Position numbers and translations under genes: made by a program
Notes under the pieces: model-generated
Database searches by the model: none
What the model saw: only the letters and a program-made list of their open reading frames with translations
What the model was told of the DNA's origin: nothing
From: Flavobacterium limnophilum
Lineage (GTDB): Bacteria > Bacteroidota > Bacteroidia > Flavobacteriales > Flavobacteriaceae
NCBI RefSeq assembly: GCF_027111315.2
Contig: NZ_CP114289.2
Span: 4,154,001 to 4,218,000, forward strand
DNA: 64,000 nt
Direction: 5' to 3'
Shown here: positions 42,520 to 51,374 of the stretch, in pieces
Numbering within the stretch: position 1 is the first letter of the stretch
Layout: each line of letters starts with the position of its first letter

Positions 42520-43872
42520 ATGAAAAAAATTATTTTACAAGTTGGTTTTTTAATCTTTTCAACCTTTTCTTTTTCACAAGCAGGTCATATTATGCAAGGC
42601 GTTGGCGCTATTAATATGTCAATGGGAGGTGCATCTACGGCGCAACCTCTTGATATATCGGGCGCATTGCAATGGAATCCGGCATCTATTTCGGCTTTTG
42701 ACGAGAAAATCATCAAGTTTGATTTAGGGCTATTTTTTTCCTCCCCTGAATTGAGTTCAAGCTTGCCAGCAGGAATGATGGAGCCAGGTTCTCCTGCAGT
42801 TTCGGGTGTTACTAAAGACGATAGAGGTGTTTCGCCAATGCCTGCACTAGCAATGGTTTGGGGCAAAGAAGGAAGTAAACACACTTTTGGAGTTTCTGCT
42901 TTTGGTATTAGTGGATTTGGAGTGACATTTCCAGAAGAAGCAAATAATCCATTGAGTTCCAGTTTTAACCCTGCATTAAATTCTAATCCTGTAAATTATC
43001 CTCAACAAGCGGGTGGTTTTGGCCGTGTAGAATCAGATTATATGTTATTGCAGGTAGGATTAACATGGGCTTATGAAATAACCGATAAACTTTCCGTGGG
43101 CGTTGAACCTACCTATAATTATGGAACTTTAGAATTAATGCCAAACCCAACAGCAAATCCATCGGCAGCGGGTTATCCATCTACCAACAGGGCTTCGACT
43201 ACTGGTTTTGGGGCACAATTTGGTTTGTTTTTCGATTCAAAAACTGGATTTAAAGCTGGGGTTTCTTATAAAACAACCCAAGACATGAGCAAATTTGAAT
43301 TCAAAAACACATATTTGGATAATTCTACAGATACAAGTGAATTCGATATGGATTATCCAGCCATTCTTTCATTTGGATTGGGATATTCCAAAAGTGATTT
43401 TGATATCGCTTTAGATTATAGAATGGTGGATTATGAAAACACAGACGGATTTTCTGAAACAGGATGGACTCCTACAGCATCCGTAAAAGGTTTTGGATGG
43501 GACAATATTTCAATTTTTTCAGCAGGAATTCAATACAAAGGAATCGAAAAATTCCCTTTAAGACTTGGATATACATATAGTTCAAATCCAATAAGCTATG
43601 ATGTTGCATTTTTTAATATTCCAGCAACAGCCATTATCGCAAATGCTTTTCAATTTGGTTTTAGTTATTTGGCAGGCAAAAATATTTCTTTGGATGCAGT
43701 TTATCACCACGGAGCAAGTGACGGAAAAACTTTTGGGCAAATACTGAACCCAATGGCGGTTTCGCCTTCAAATCCTAATGGTGCCATACCAGCATCTTAT
43801 GTGGCTTATGACATGACAACCGATATGGTGATGGTTGGGATTTCCTATAAGTTTAACAAGGCCAACAAATAA
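42520..43872 (+). CDS. OmpP1/FadL/TodX-family outer-membrane channel
   Basis: 450 residues with a signal peptide ending FSFSQA. The mature start GHIMQGVGAINMSMGGAS and ALQWNPASIS are typical FadL N-terminal features (NPA box), followed by about 14 strands and the terminal VGISYKF. FadL channels pass hydrophobic molecules by lateral opening. A fatty acid or hydrocarbon substrate is the family default; here the next three genes handle sulfur and share the upstream palindrome, so a hydrophobic sulfur species is worth considering (inference). Confidence 0.85.
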   Translation: MKKIILQVGFLIFSTFSFSQAGHIMQGVGAINMSMGGASTAQPLDISGALQWNPASISAFDEKIIKFDLGLFFSSPELSSSLPAGMMEPGSPAVSGVTKDDRGVSPMPALAMVWGKEGSKHTFGVSAFGISGFGVTFPEEANNPLSSSFNPALNSNPVNYPQQAGGFGRVESDYMLLQVGLTWAYEITDKLSVGVEPTYNYGTLELMPNPTANPSAAGYPSTNRASTTGFGAQFGLFFDSKTGFKAGVSYKTTQDMSKFEFKNTYLDNSTDTSEFDMDYPAILSFGLGYSKSDFDIALDYRMVDYENTDGFSETGWTPTASVKGFGWDNISIFSAGIQYKGIEKFPLRLGYTYSSNPISYDVAFFNIPATAIIANAFQFGFSYLAGKNISLDAVYHHGASDGKTFGQILNPMAVSPSNPNGAIPASYVAYDMTTDMVMVGISYKFNKANK

Positions 43873-43896
43873 ATTATAAGTCCTTTTTTATTCTTT

Positions 43897-43918
43897 TTAT
43901 GCAACAATTGTTACATAA
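43897..43918. promoter_or_regulatory. Crp/Fnr-like operator, copy 2
   Basis: 22-base palindrome with one mismatched pair, core AACAATTGTTAC shared with copy 1. 59 bases upstream of the SQR-like gene. No TAnnTTTG element between it and the start. Confidence 0.62.
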
Positions 43919-43977
43919 TTTATGGTAATTGACTCGTAATTTTAACCAAGAATTAAGACAGTATAATTTATAATAAT

Positions 43978-45213
43978 ATGAAAAACTTAGTAATACTTGG
44001 TGCTGGAACAGCCGGAACAATGATGGCAAGTCACCTAACGAAAAAATTAAATAAATCAGATTGGGAAATCACGATTGTAGATCAACATAAAACACATTAT
44101 TACCAGCCGGGATTTCTGTTTTTGCCTTTTGACACTTATAAGCCAGAAGACGTTAAAAAATCCATCGATGAATTTATTCCCAAAGGAGTAAAATTATTTC
44201 GAAAAAAAATTGATGTAATCGACAAAGACTCTGATACGGTTGTATTAGAAGGTGGAGAAAAATTAAAATACGATATTTTGATACTGGCCACGGGAACCAA
44301 AACGGCTCCAGGAGAAGTCGAAGGAATGTTGGGGGATTATTGGTACAAAACCATTTTTGACTTTTACACCTTCGAAGGAGCATTGGCATTGAGAGACAAA
44401 TTAAGAGATTGGGAAGGCGGAAAATTAGTGGTTCATATCACGGAAATGCCCATCAAATGTCCTGTTGCCCCATTAGAATTTGCCTTTCTTGCCGATTCAT
44501 TCTTTATTAAAAAAGGGATGCGCGAAAAAGTCGACATCACTTATGTTACGCCACTTTCCGGGGCTTTTACCAAAGAAAAATGTACTACGGCATTGACGTA
44601 TTTATTGCATGATAAAAATATCAAAATTGTGCCAGATTTTGCTGTAGAACACATTGATGGCGAGAAAGGTGTAATTGTGGATTATGGAGGAGATGAAGTC
44701 CCGTTTGATTTATTGGTGACCATACCGACAAATATGGGTGACGACTTGATGGCACGATCTGGTTTTGGCGATGACCTAAACTATGTGCCTACCAATAAAA
44801 ACACCTTACAGACTACCATAAAGGAAAATATTTTTGCTTTGGGCGATTGCACTAATGTTCCAGCTTCAAAAGCGGGTTCTGTTGCGCACTTTCAGGCAGA
44901 AATTTTAACTGAAAATATTTTGAAATATATCGATGGCAAGGAATTAGAACCTGATTTTGACGGTCATGCCAATTGTTTTATCGAAACAGGTCACGGGAAA
45001 GCACTATTGATAGATTTCAATTACGATTATGAACCCGTTAAAGGAAAATTTCCCTTCGCCGGAATTGGACCGTTGAATTTGCTTACGGAGTCTCGATTGA
45101 ACCATTGGGGTAAATTGGCCTTTAGATGGATTTATTGGAATATGCTGTTGCCGGCAAGAAAATTACCGTTTGTAACGGCAAAAATGAGCAAATCAGGAAA
45201 GAATTTTGACTAA
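43978..45213 (+). CDS. sulfide:quinone oxidoreductase-like flavoprotein
   Basis: 411 residues. FAD-binding start VILGAGTAGTMMASHL, second Rossmann ATGTK and FAD site ALGDCTNVPASKAG. Cysteines at 161 (MPIKCPVAP) and 333 (DGHANCFIE) align with the two redox cysteines essential in SQR; the third cysteine of classic SQR is not evident, so it is nearer to the SQR-like/FCSD-like group. The C-terminal amphipathic part (FRWIYWNMLLPARKLPF) would dock on the membrane and pass electrons to quinone. Followed by tusE/dsrC and dsrE2, a sulfur-trafficking set. Confidence 0.8.
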   Translation: MKNLVILGAGTAGTMMASHLTKKLNKSDWEITIVDQHKTHYYQPGFLFLPFDTYKPEDVKKSIDEFIPKGVKLFRKKIDVIDKDSDTVVLEGGEKLKYDILILATGTKTAPGEVEGMLGDYWYKTIFDFYTFEGALALRDKLRDWEGGKLVVHITEMPIKCPVAPLEFAFLADSFFIKKGMREKVDITYVTPLSGAFTKEKCTTALTYLLHDKNIKIVPDFAVEHIDGEKGVIVDYGGDEVPFDLLVTIPTNMGDDLMARSGFGDDLNYVPTNKNTLQTTIKENIFALGDCTNVPASKAGSVAHFQAEILTENILKYIDGKELEPDFDGHANCFIETGHGKALLIDFNYDYEPVKGKFPFAGIGPLNLLTESRLNHWGKLAFRWIYWNMLLPARKLPFVTAKMSKSGKNFD

Positions 45214-45242
45214 AATAAAGTTTAATATAAAATAATAAAAAG

Positions 45243-45554
45243 ATGGAAAAAGTATATGCAGGGAAAACTGTTAGCGTTGACAATAATGGTTATTTAACAG
45301 ATTTGTCCCAATGGAATAAAGAAATTGCCATAGAAATTGGAAAAGAAGAGGGGATAAATGAAGTGACGGACAAACATTTTGAAGTGTTGGCTTATTTGCA
45401 GGACCAACAAAGAAAAGAAGTAGCTTTAACCATAAGAGGTGTTGGAAAAAGCGGCATAGTCGATATCAAGCAATTATATGATTTGTTTCCGAAAGGACCA
45501 TTAAAAATTTCAAGTAAAATGGCTGGAATCCCTAGACCAAAAAGTTGTATTTAA
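45243..45554 (+). CDS. TusE/DsrC-family sulfur carrier protein
   Basis: 103 residues. Matches TusE/DsrC: DLSQWNKEIA, a central DKHFEVLAYLQDQ helix, and the flexible C-terminal arm GIPRPKSCI with the invariant penultimate Cys 102 that carries persulfide. The second arm cysteine of true DsrC is absent, so it is of the TusE/single-cysteine type. No tusBCD or dsrAB is present; instead it sits between an SQR-like flavoprotein and DsrE2, 29 and 15 bases away. Confidence 0.88.
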   Translation: MEKVYAGKTVSVDNNGYLTDLSQWNKEIAIEIGKEEGINEVTDKHFEVLAYLQDQQRKEVALTIRGVGKSGIVDIKQLYDLFPKGPLKISSKMAGIPRPKSCI

Positions 45555-45569
45555 TTTAAAGTTTTTAAA

Positions 45570-46073
45570 ATGGAAACAAAAGAAAAAAAACCTTTAGAGA
45601 AAGTTTGCATTATTTGCGCTAAAGGAAATTTAGAAGACGTATATGCTTCGCTAGTTATGGCAAATGGAGCCGTAATGGAAGGTATCGAAACCAATCTGTT
45701 TTTCACGTTCTTTGGTCTTGAAGGAATTACCAAAAAGTCAATGAATCATCTCCATACAGCAACAACTGGTAATCCCGCGATGAAAATGCCCGGAGGATTG
45801 CCTTTTCCAACAATGCTTGGGGGGCTTCCCGGAGTGGAAGCTGCAGTTTCCGGCATGATGAGAAAACAAATGGATGAATTGGGAATGCCTCCTGTTGACG
45901 AGTTTTTAGAAATGATTACGGCAGGTCGCGGAAATATTTATGCATGTAAACTGGCAGTTGACATGTTTAAATTGACCAAAGCTGATTTATCGGATGAAGT
46001 TAAAGACATTATCACAATTGGAGAATTTTATGAATTATGTGATGGAGACAGAACCCAAATCATTTTCACTTAG
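45570..46073 (+). CDS. DsrE2-family (DsrE/F-like) persulfide carrier
   Basis: 167 residues. DsrE2 family: the start KVCIICAKGNLEDVYASLVM (C13, C16), FFTFFGLEGI, a Met/Pro/Gly-rich middle loop (MKMPGGLPFP), and YACKLAVDMF with the likely active C126. The hydrophobic middle could associate with the membrane. Relatives transfer sulfane sulfur to TusA/DsrC. Last gene of the sulfur unit; a terminator follows. Confidence 0.87.
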   Translation: METKEKKPLEKVCIICAKGNLEDVYASLVMANGAVMEGIETNLFFTFFGLEGITKKSMNHLHTATTGNPAMKMPGGLPFPTMLGGLPGVEAAVSGMMRKQMDELGMPPVDEFLEMITAGRGNIYACKLAVDMFKLTKADLSDEVKDIITIGEFYELCDGDRTQIIFT

Positions 46074-46092
46074 TTTTTTAATGTTATTAAAT

Positions 46093-46130
46093 AAAAAAGG
46101 CAATGGATGGAATTTCACATTGCCTTTTTT
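46093..46130. terminator. terminator after the sulfur unit
   Basis: AAAAAAGGCAATG / CATTGCCTTTTTT hairpin; convergent with the DUF4407 gene and usable by both. Confidence 0.85.
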
Positions 46131-46141
46131 GTTGTTTTAAA

Positions 46142-47242
46142 TCACATCGTTTTCTTCTGTTTTTCCACGAAATTATGGGCTTGAAGTTCCAATAATTCGG
46201 TGGCCTTTTGGCGTTGCAAATCATAGAGTTTCTTGTCTTGGGCAATATCGTCATAGACTTTGTCGTGCATTGATGCGCTGGTTCTCACCAATAAATCGCG
46301 CTGGTATTTGTCTTGTGTCAAAGTGGCTTTCAAAGCCGTTTCCAAATCCTCCAATTTATAATCGTATTCGCCTTTTGGGGACAATAATTTGGCGATGATC
46401 GGCGAAGTTTCGATAGCCAAAAACAACAACATTATAAACAAGGAAGGAATCAAGGGTAGTTTGTTCAGGGCGTTTATTCGCGCCATCAAACCATCAAAAC
46501 CCTCTATTATGGGTTGTGTTTCGGTTACTTTTTTGTCTAAATCGGCTTGTAGCGTTATGGCTTTTTTGTCGTTGACGGCAATTTTGGCCAAATTGGTTTT
46601 TCTAATGGAATCCAGTTCCGCGGAAGCCAAATTGTGCTTGGCAATTTTCTCCTTGAAAACCGGGCCCTTTCCCAGTTTCATTGTGCCTTTTGTTCCTTCG
46701 GCTTCGGTAATATAAGTTTCGTAAAGAGCATTTACTTCTTTTTCTTTCTTCGCAATTTCCGCTTTCAGATTGTCGGTTTCGGCTTTATTCTTCTCCACAT
46801 CCGATTTGAAATAATTGGCAACTTCCTTTTTATTGGTCAAAGCCATTGCGTTTTTTTCCTTCAACAAAATGGTGTTGATTTCCTTTTCAAAAATCTTGAT
46901 TTCCAAAGGTTTCGAAATCACGATGGCAATGATTACAGCCAAAATAATTCGCGGACTGGCCTGCAAGAATTCACTTTTGAATTTGTCTCTTTTTCGAATG
47001 GTGGAAACGATGAACCGATCCAAATTGAAAATAAGCAATCCCCAAACGACTCCAAATCCCATAGCAATAAAAGGGTTGTCAAAAACCGTGAAAAGGGCAT
47101 AAGAACTGGCAATGAAAGCCATGACGGCGGTAAAGAAAACAGTGGCGCCAATACCCACATATTTGGTTTGTTCGCCTTCGGAGCAACCTTCCAGCAAGGA
47201 TTTGTCGGCTCCGGAACAGAGAATAAAGAATTGTTTTAACAT
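46142..47242 (-). CDS. DUF4407 membrane protein
   Basis: 366 residues from ATG 47242 (MLKQFFILCSGADKSLLEGC). The frame extends to 47287, but a TAAATTTG element at 47273-47280 places the transcript start inside the extension. Membrane helices at about 30-50, 55-75 and 95-115, a long charged coiled-coil segment (~120-250), a fourth helix (IPSLFIMLLFLAIETSPIIAKLL), and a helical tail. This is the DUF4407 layout; function unknown. The coiled coil suggests assembly with a partner. Confidence 0.83.
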   Translation of the reverse strand: MLKQFFILCSGADKSLLEGCSEGEQTKYVGIGATVFFTAVMAFIASSYALFTVFDNPFIAMGFGVVWGLLIFNLDRFIVSTIRKRDKFKSEFLQASPRIILAVIIAIVISKPLEIKIFEKEINTILLKEKNAMALTNKKEVANYFKSDVEKNKAETDNLKAEIAKKEKEVNALYETYITEAEGTKGTMKLGKGPVFKEKIAKHNLASAELDSIRKTNLAKIAVNDKKAITLQADLDKKVTETQPIIEGFDGLMARINALNKLPLIPSLFIMLLFLAIETSPIIAKLLSPKGEYDYKLEDLETALKATLTQDKYQRDLLVRTSASMHDKVYDDIAQDKKLYDLQRQKATELLELQAHNFVEKQKKTM

Positions 47243-47272
47243 GATTGATTTTGATTTGATGATTGATGATTG

Positions 47273-47280
47273 CAAATTTA
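47273..47280 (-). promoter_or_regulatory. DUF4407 gene promoter -7 element (TAAATTTG)
   Basis: TAnnTTTG match 30 bases upstream of ATG 47242; decides the start. Confidence 0.55.
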
Positions 47281-47440
47281 ACGCCAAAAAACGGATATTG
47301 GTATAAACGGCTGATATATATTTGATTGTCGGTTTTTCTTTTGGTTCAATGTTGTTTTAATGTAACCAATGCTTTTTTCTTTAGCAAGATTCATAACGAT
47401 AGCTTAATTTTTTTCAGGGTTTAAATTAATGTTTGGTTTC

Positions 47441-47448
47441 TAGTTTTG
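47441..47448 (+). promoter_or_regulatory. TonB receptor gene promoter -7 element (TAGTTTTG)
   Basis: TAnnTTTG match 26 bases upstream of ATG 47475. It lies downstream of the TTG at 47433 that opens the longest frame. Confidence 0.55.
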
Positions 47449-47474
47449 CATCAAAATTATTTAAACAAAAAACA

Positions 47475-50294
47475 ATGAAGAAAAATTATTTAATCGTGAT
47501 GTTCTTTTTTCTTGCACTAGTTGGTTATGCGCAAAAAGGAGTTATCTCTGGAAAAGTATTGGACGCTGAGGACAAAATGCCTTTGCCAGGTGCAATGGTC
47601 GAAATTGTTGGAATGAACAAATACACCATTTCCGATCAAAATGGGCGATATGAATTTCTTAATATTCTTGCAGATTCTTATACGGTTCAGGTGAAATATA
47701 TGGGGTACGCTGCTGCAAAAGGAGATTTGACGGTAAAAGAGGGTGCCAATGCCGTTTGCAATTTTGAATTAGTGGCTTCGGGTACTGAATTGAAAGAAGT
47801 GGTGATAGGTGATATTTTAAAAGGACAAGCCAAAGCGCTAAGCCAACAAAAACACAACAAGAACATTGGTAACGTAATTTCTTCTGACCAAGTGGGGCGT
47901 TTTCCAGATGCCAATATTGGAGATGCCTTGAAAAGGGTTCCCGGTGTTACGATGCAAAATGACCAAGGCGAGGCCAGAAATATCATTATCAGGGGTTTGG
48001 CTCCGTCATTAAATTCGGTTACTTTGAACGGCGACAGAATTCCGTCTGCCGAAGGTGACAACCGAAATGTACAAATGGATTTGATTCCGTCGGACATGAT
48101 TTCGACCATCGAAGTAAGCAAAACATTAACTCCTGATATGGATGCAGATGCCATTGGTGGATCGGTAAATTTGGTTACTCGTCCAACTCCAAACGGCGAA
48201 AGAATCTCGGCAACTATTGGAGGAGGTTATTTGCCTATAAGGGATAAAGCGTCTTACACAGCCGGTTTGGTGTATGGAAATCGTTTTTTCAGCGACAAAT
48301 TCGGAGCTGTATTGAGTGGTTCCTACAATAATGTGGATTACGGTTCGGACAATGTGGAAAACGAATGGGTAAAGGATGATTTTGGAAACGAATTTATTCA
48401 GAAATCTGAAATTAGAAAATACGATGTGCAACGTATTCGCAGAAGTGCTTCGTTGGCATTGGATTATAAATTCAACGAAAACAATACCCTTTTTGCCAAT
48501 GCTATTTACAATTGGAGAGACGATAGAGAAAACCGTTTCAGGACTACTTACGACGATATCGAAGCTGTTTATGACGCTGTTGATGATGAAAAAATAGTTG
48601 GTTTTGAAGGTCGTGTAAAACGTCAAACCAAGGGAGGTATCGATAACGATAGGAACAAAAGCAGAAGACTCGAAGATCAACGAGTGCAAAATTATTCGCT
48701 TCGTGGAGAACATTTAATCAGTTCCAAATTAGACTTGGATTGGTCAACCAATTATTCTACTGCAAGAGAATACCGTCCGGGCGAACGTTATATCGAATAC
48801 CGTCAAAAAGGCTTGGACATGACGCAAGATTTGTCGGATACCAGATTCCCTTTGGTAACAACCACGGGTGAAGCATTAAATAAATTCAAGTTTAATTCTG
48901 TTACTGAAAATACTAATGATACAGAAGAAAGTGAATTTGGAGCCAAAGTAAATATTCGAATTCCTTTCACCATTATTCCGGCAGAAAAAGGAAGAATCAG
49001 AACGGGTCTTCGTCTTCGAATGAAAGAAAAATCAAGAAACAATAATTTCTTTGCTTATGAACCAATCAACGCCGACATGAATTTATTGTCCCAGATTCCA
49101 GCCAATTATTTTGACGGTAAAGATTTCAATCCGGGAAGTCAATTTGTGCCAGGAACTTTTGCTTCGGCCAACTTTTTAGGAAATCTTGATTTGAATAATG
49201 CTTCTTTATTCGATAAGGAATCGGATCCTTCAGAGTTTTTGGCGGTAAATTATAACGCCAAAGAAAATATTTATGCGGCCTACCTAAGATGGGATCAGGA
49301 TTTTAACGACAAATGGTCGATGGTGGTAGGTTTCCGTGTCGAAAATACCCACATTGATTACACCGGAAACCGCGTTTTGGACGAAGAAGAATTGGAAGGC
49401 GAAATCAATACAACCAACACTTATACCAATGTTTTGCCAAGTCTTACGGTTCAATACAACGCTACCAAAGATTTGATTTTAAGAGCTGCGGCGACTACCG
49501 CCTTGGCTAGACCGAATTACTATGCACTGGCACCTTATGTAAACAACATTGCCTCGGATATGGAAATCATGGCTGGAAATCCAGACCTTGACGCCACTTA
49601 TTCGTATAACTATGATTTCATGGCCGAGAATTATTTCAAGTCGGTTGGTTTGATTTCTGGAGGTGTTTTCTATAAAAAACTGCACGATTTCATTTATAAT
49701 TACAGCGACAGCAATTATACAACAGAAAAATTTGCCGCTGATTTTCCAACGCAGGACAATCCAATCCCAGTGGGAGAAAATTGGACATTTGTTCAGCCGA
49801 AAAACGGGGATACCGTTGATGTGTATGGTTTTGAAGTCGCTTTTCAACGTCAGTTGGATTTCTTCGAAAATAAATTCTTGAAAGGATTCGGAGTTTATTT
49901 AAATTATACTTTTACCAAATCCGAAGCCAAAGGAATCGCCGATGAAGACGGAAACGAGAGAAAAAACATCAGCCTTCCAGGAACGGCTCCACACATGTTC
50001 AACGGTTCGTTGTCTTGGGAAAACAAACGTTTTTCGGCTAGAGTTTCCACTAATTTCACTTCGGATTATTTAGACGAATTGGGGTCAGAAGAATACAACG
50101 ACAGCTATTACGACAAACAGTTTTTTGTGGATGCCAATGCAGCTTATAAAATAACAAAGAATATCCGAGTTTTTGCTGAAGCCAATAACTTGACCAATCA
50201 ACCGTTGCGTTATTATCAAGGTGTTGAATCGCATACTAAACAAGTAGAATACTATCAAGCTCGATACAATTTGGGATTGAAGTTTGATTTTTAA
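47475..50294 (+). CDS. TonB-dependent outer-membrane receptor (phytate-locus type)
   Basis: 939 residues from ATG 47475 (signal peptide KKNYLIVMFFFLALVGYAQ). Carboxypeptidase-regulatory-like beta domain (~20-100), plug domain with VISSDQVGRFPDANIGDALK, RVPGVTM, GLAPSLNSVTLNG and GGSVNLVTR (~120-240), then a 22-strand barrel ending with the aromatic LGLKFDF. Energy-driven import across the outer membrane. The two following genes encode phosphatases, so phosphorylated compounds such as inositol phosphates are likely ligands (inference). No SusD partner. Confidence 0.92.
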   Translation: MKKNYLIVMFFFLALVGYAQKGVISGKVLDAEDKMPLPGAMVEIVGMNKYTISDQNGRYEFLNILADSYTVQVKYMGYAAAKGDLTVKEGANAVCNFELVASGTELKEVVIGDILKGQAKALSQQKHNKNIGNVISSDQVGRFPDANIGDALKRVPGVTMQNDQGEARNIIIRGLAPSLNSVTLNGDRIPSAEGDNRNVQMDLIPSDMISTIEVSKTLTPDMDADAIGGSVNLVTRPTPNGERISATIGGGYLPIRDKASYTAGLVYGNRFFSDKFGAVLSGSYNNVDYGSDNVENEWVKDDFGNEFIQKSEIRKYDVQRIRRSASLALDYKFNENNTLFANAIYNWRDDRENRFRTTYDDIEAVYDAVDDEKIVGFEGRVKRQTKGGIDNDRNKSRRLEDQRVQNYSLRGEHLISSKLDLDWSTNYSTAREYRPGERYIEYRQKGLDMTQDLSDTRFPLVTTTGEALNKFKFNSVTENTNDTEESEFGAKVNIRIPFTIIPAEKGRIRTGLRLRMKEKSRNNNFFAYEPINADMNLLSQIPANYFDGKDFNPGSQFVPGTFASANFLGNLDLNNASLFDKESDPSEFLAVNYNAKENIYAAYLRWDQDFNDKWSMVVGFRVENTHIDYTGNRVLDEEELEGEINTTNTYTNVLPSLTVQYNATKDLILRAAATTALARPNYYALAPYVNNIASDMEIMAGNPDLDATYSYNYDFMAENYFKSVGLISGGVFYKKLHDFIYNYSDSNYTTEKFAADFPTQDNPIPVGENWTFVQPKNGDTVDVYGFEVAFQRQLDFFENKFLKGFGVYLNYTFTKSEAKGIADEDGNERKNISLPGTAPHMFNGSLSWENKRFSARVSTNFTSDYLDELGSEEYNDSYYDKQFFVDANAAYKITKNIRVFAEANNLTNQPLRYYQGVESHTKQVEYYQARYNLGLKFDF

Positions 50295-50321
50295 AAGAAT
50301 CTTTTAAATAATTATAAAGGC

Positions 50322-50353
50322 AACAGGATGTAATCTCCTGTTCCCTTTTTTTA
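50322..50353 (+). terminator. weak terminator between receptor and phosphatase genes
   Basis: AACAGGA / TCCTGTT stem, seven-base loop, then CCC and seven T. It could reduce expression of the phosphatase genes relative to the receptor. Confidence 0.7.
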
Positions 50354-50366
50354 TAGTAAATACAAA

Positions 50367-51374
50367 ATGAAACAAATAATTTACTTTTTTTTATCAGTAT
50401 TGGTTTTTCAATTATCGTTTGCACAACAAGCAGAAAAAAGAGAATTGTCGGGCTATACAGAAGGCTATATTCCAGAACTGCAGAAAATAGACAACAGTTT
50501 GAATTTTTTATTGATGGGGGATTTTGGGCGTTATGGTCAATTTTATCAAAAGGAAGTGGCTGTGCAAATGGGAAAAGCAGCCGCTACAATTGGTTCTGAA
50601 TTCGTGATTAGTGTGGGAGATAATTTTTATCCAAATGGAGTACAAAGCACCACGGATCATTCGTGGGTCGCTTCTTTTGAAAATGTTTATACCGATTATA
50701 GTCTGCAGAACGATTGGTATGTAGCTTTGGGAAATCATGATTATAGAGGAAATGTTCAGGCGCAAATCGATTATTCCGCTAAAAGTCGCCGTTGGCACAT
50801 GCCTTCATCTTATTTTAAAAAGGAGTTTAATTTAGAAGACGGCAATAAAGTTTTAGTTTTGTTTATGGATACTTCGCCGTTTATAGATAAATATTACGAT
50901 GCGGATTCGGGTATGAGCGAGGCAATCAAAGCACAGGATACCACAGCTCAAAAAAAGTGGCTGCTCAAAGAATTAGTCACAACAGACAAAAAGGTGACTT
51001 GGAAAATTGTAGTAGGACACCATCCTTTGTATAGCGGAGGAAAGCGAAAAACCAGTTCTGAAACCATAAGTTTCGAAAAAAAGTTTGCCGAGATTTTTGA
51101 TAATCAAAAGGTAGATGCTTATTTCTGCGGACACGAACACGATTTACAGATTATAAAACCGAAAGGGCATTATACAACTCAGTTTCTGTCTGGGGCAGCT
51201 TGTACTGTCCGTCCCAGCGGCGAAAGAGAAGGAACATCGTTTTTTGCCGAAAAACCAGGATTTATGACCTTTTCCATTACAAATTCAAGATTGCTTGCAC
51301 AAGTGGTTGATGGAGATGGCAAAGTTTTATTTACGACTCAAATAGAAAAAAACAAAAATGAAAAACATAAATAA
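50367..51374 (+). CDS. secreted purple-acid-phosphatase-like metallophosphoesterase
   Basis: 335 residues with signal peptide ending LSFAQQ. All metal-binding blocks of calcineurin-like phosphatases are present: MGDFG, VGDNFY, LGNHDYRG, VVGHHPLYSG and CGHEHDLQ. Size and blocks fit small tartrate-resistant-type acid phosphatases. Removes phosphate from organic esters outside the inner membrane. Its stop overlaps the phytase start by 17 bases. Confidence 0.9.
   Translation: MKQIIYFFLSVLVFQLSFAQQAEKRELSGYTEGYIPELQKIDNSLNFLLMGDFGRYGQFYQKEVAVQMGKAAATIGSEFVISVGDNFYPNGVQSTTDHSWVASFENVYTDYSLQNDWYVALGNHDYRGNVQAQIDYSAKSRRWHMPSSYFKKEFNLEDGNKVLVLFMDTSPFIDKYYDADSGMSEAIKAQDTTAQKKWLLKELVTTDKKVTWKIVVGHHPLYSGGKRKTSSETISFEKKFAEIFDNQKVDAYFCGHEHDLQIIKPKGHYTTQFLSGAACTVRPSGEREGTSFFAEKPGFMTFSITNSRLLAQVVDGDGKVLFTTQIEKNKNEKHK

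Noticed and set aside
46634..47239. 201-codon frame opposite the DUF4407 gene
   Set aside because: Phe/Asn-rich composition typical of antisense translation; the opposite strand encodes a coherent membrane protein.
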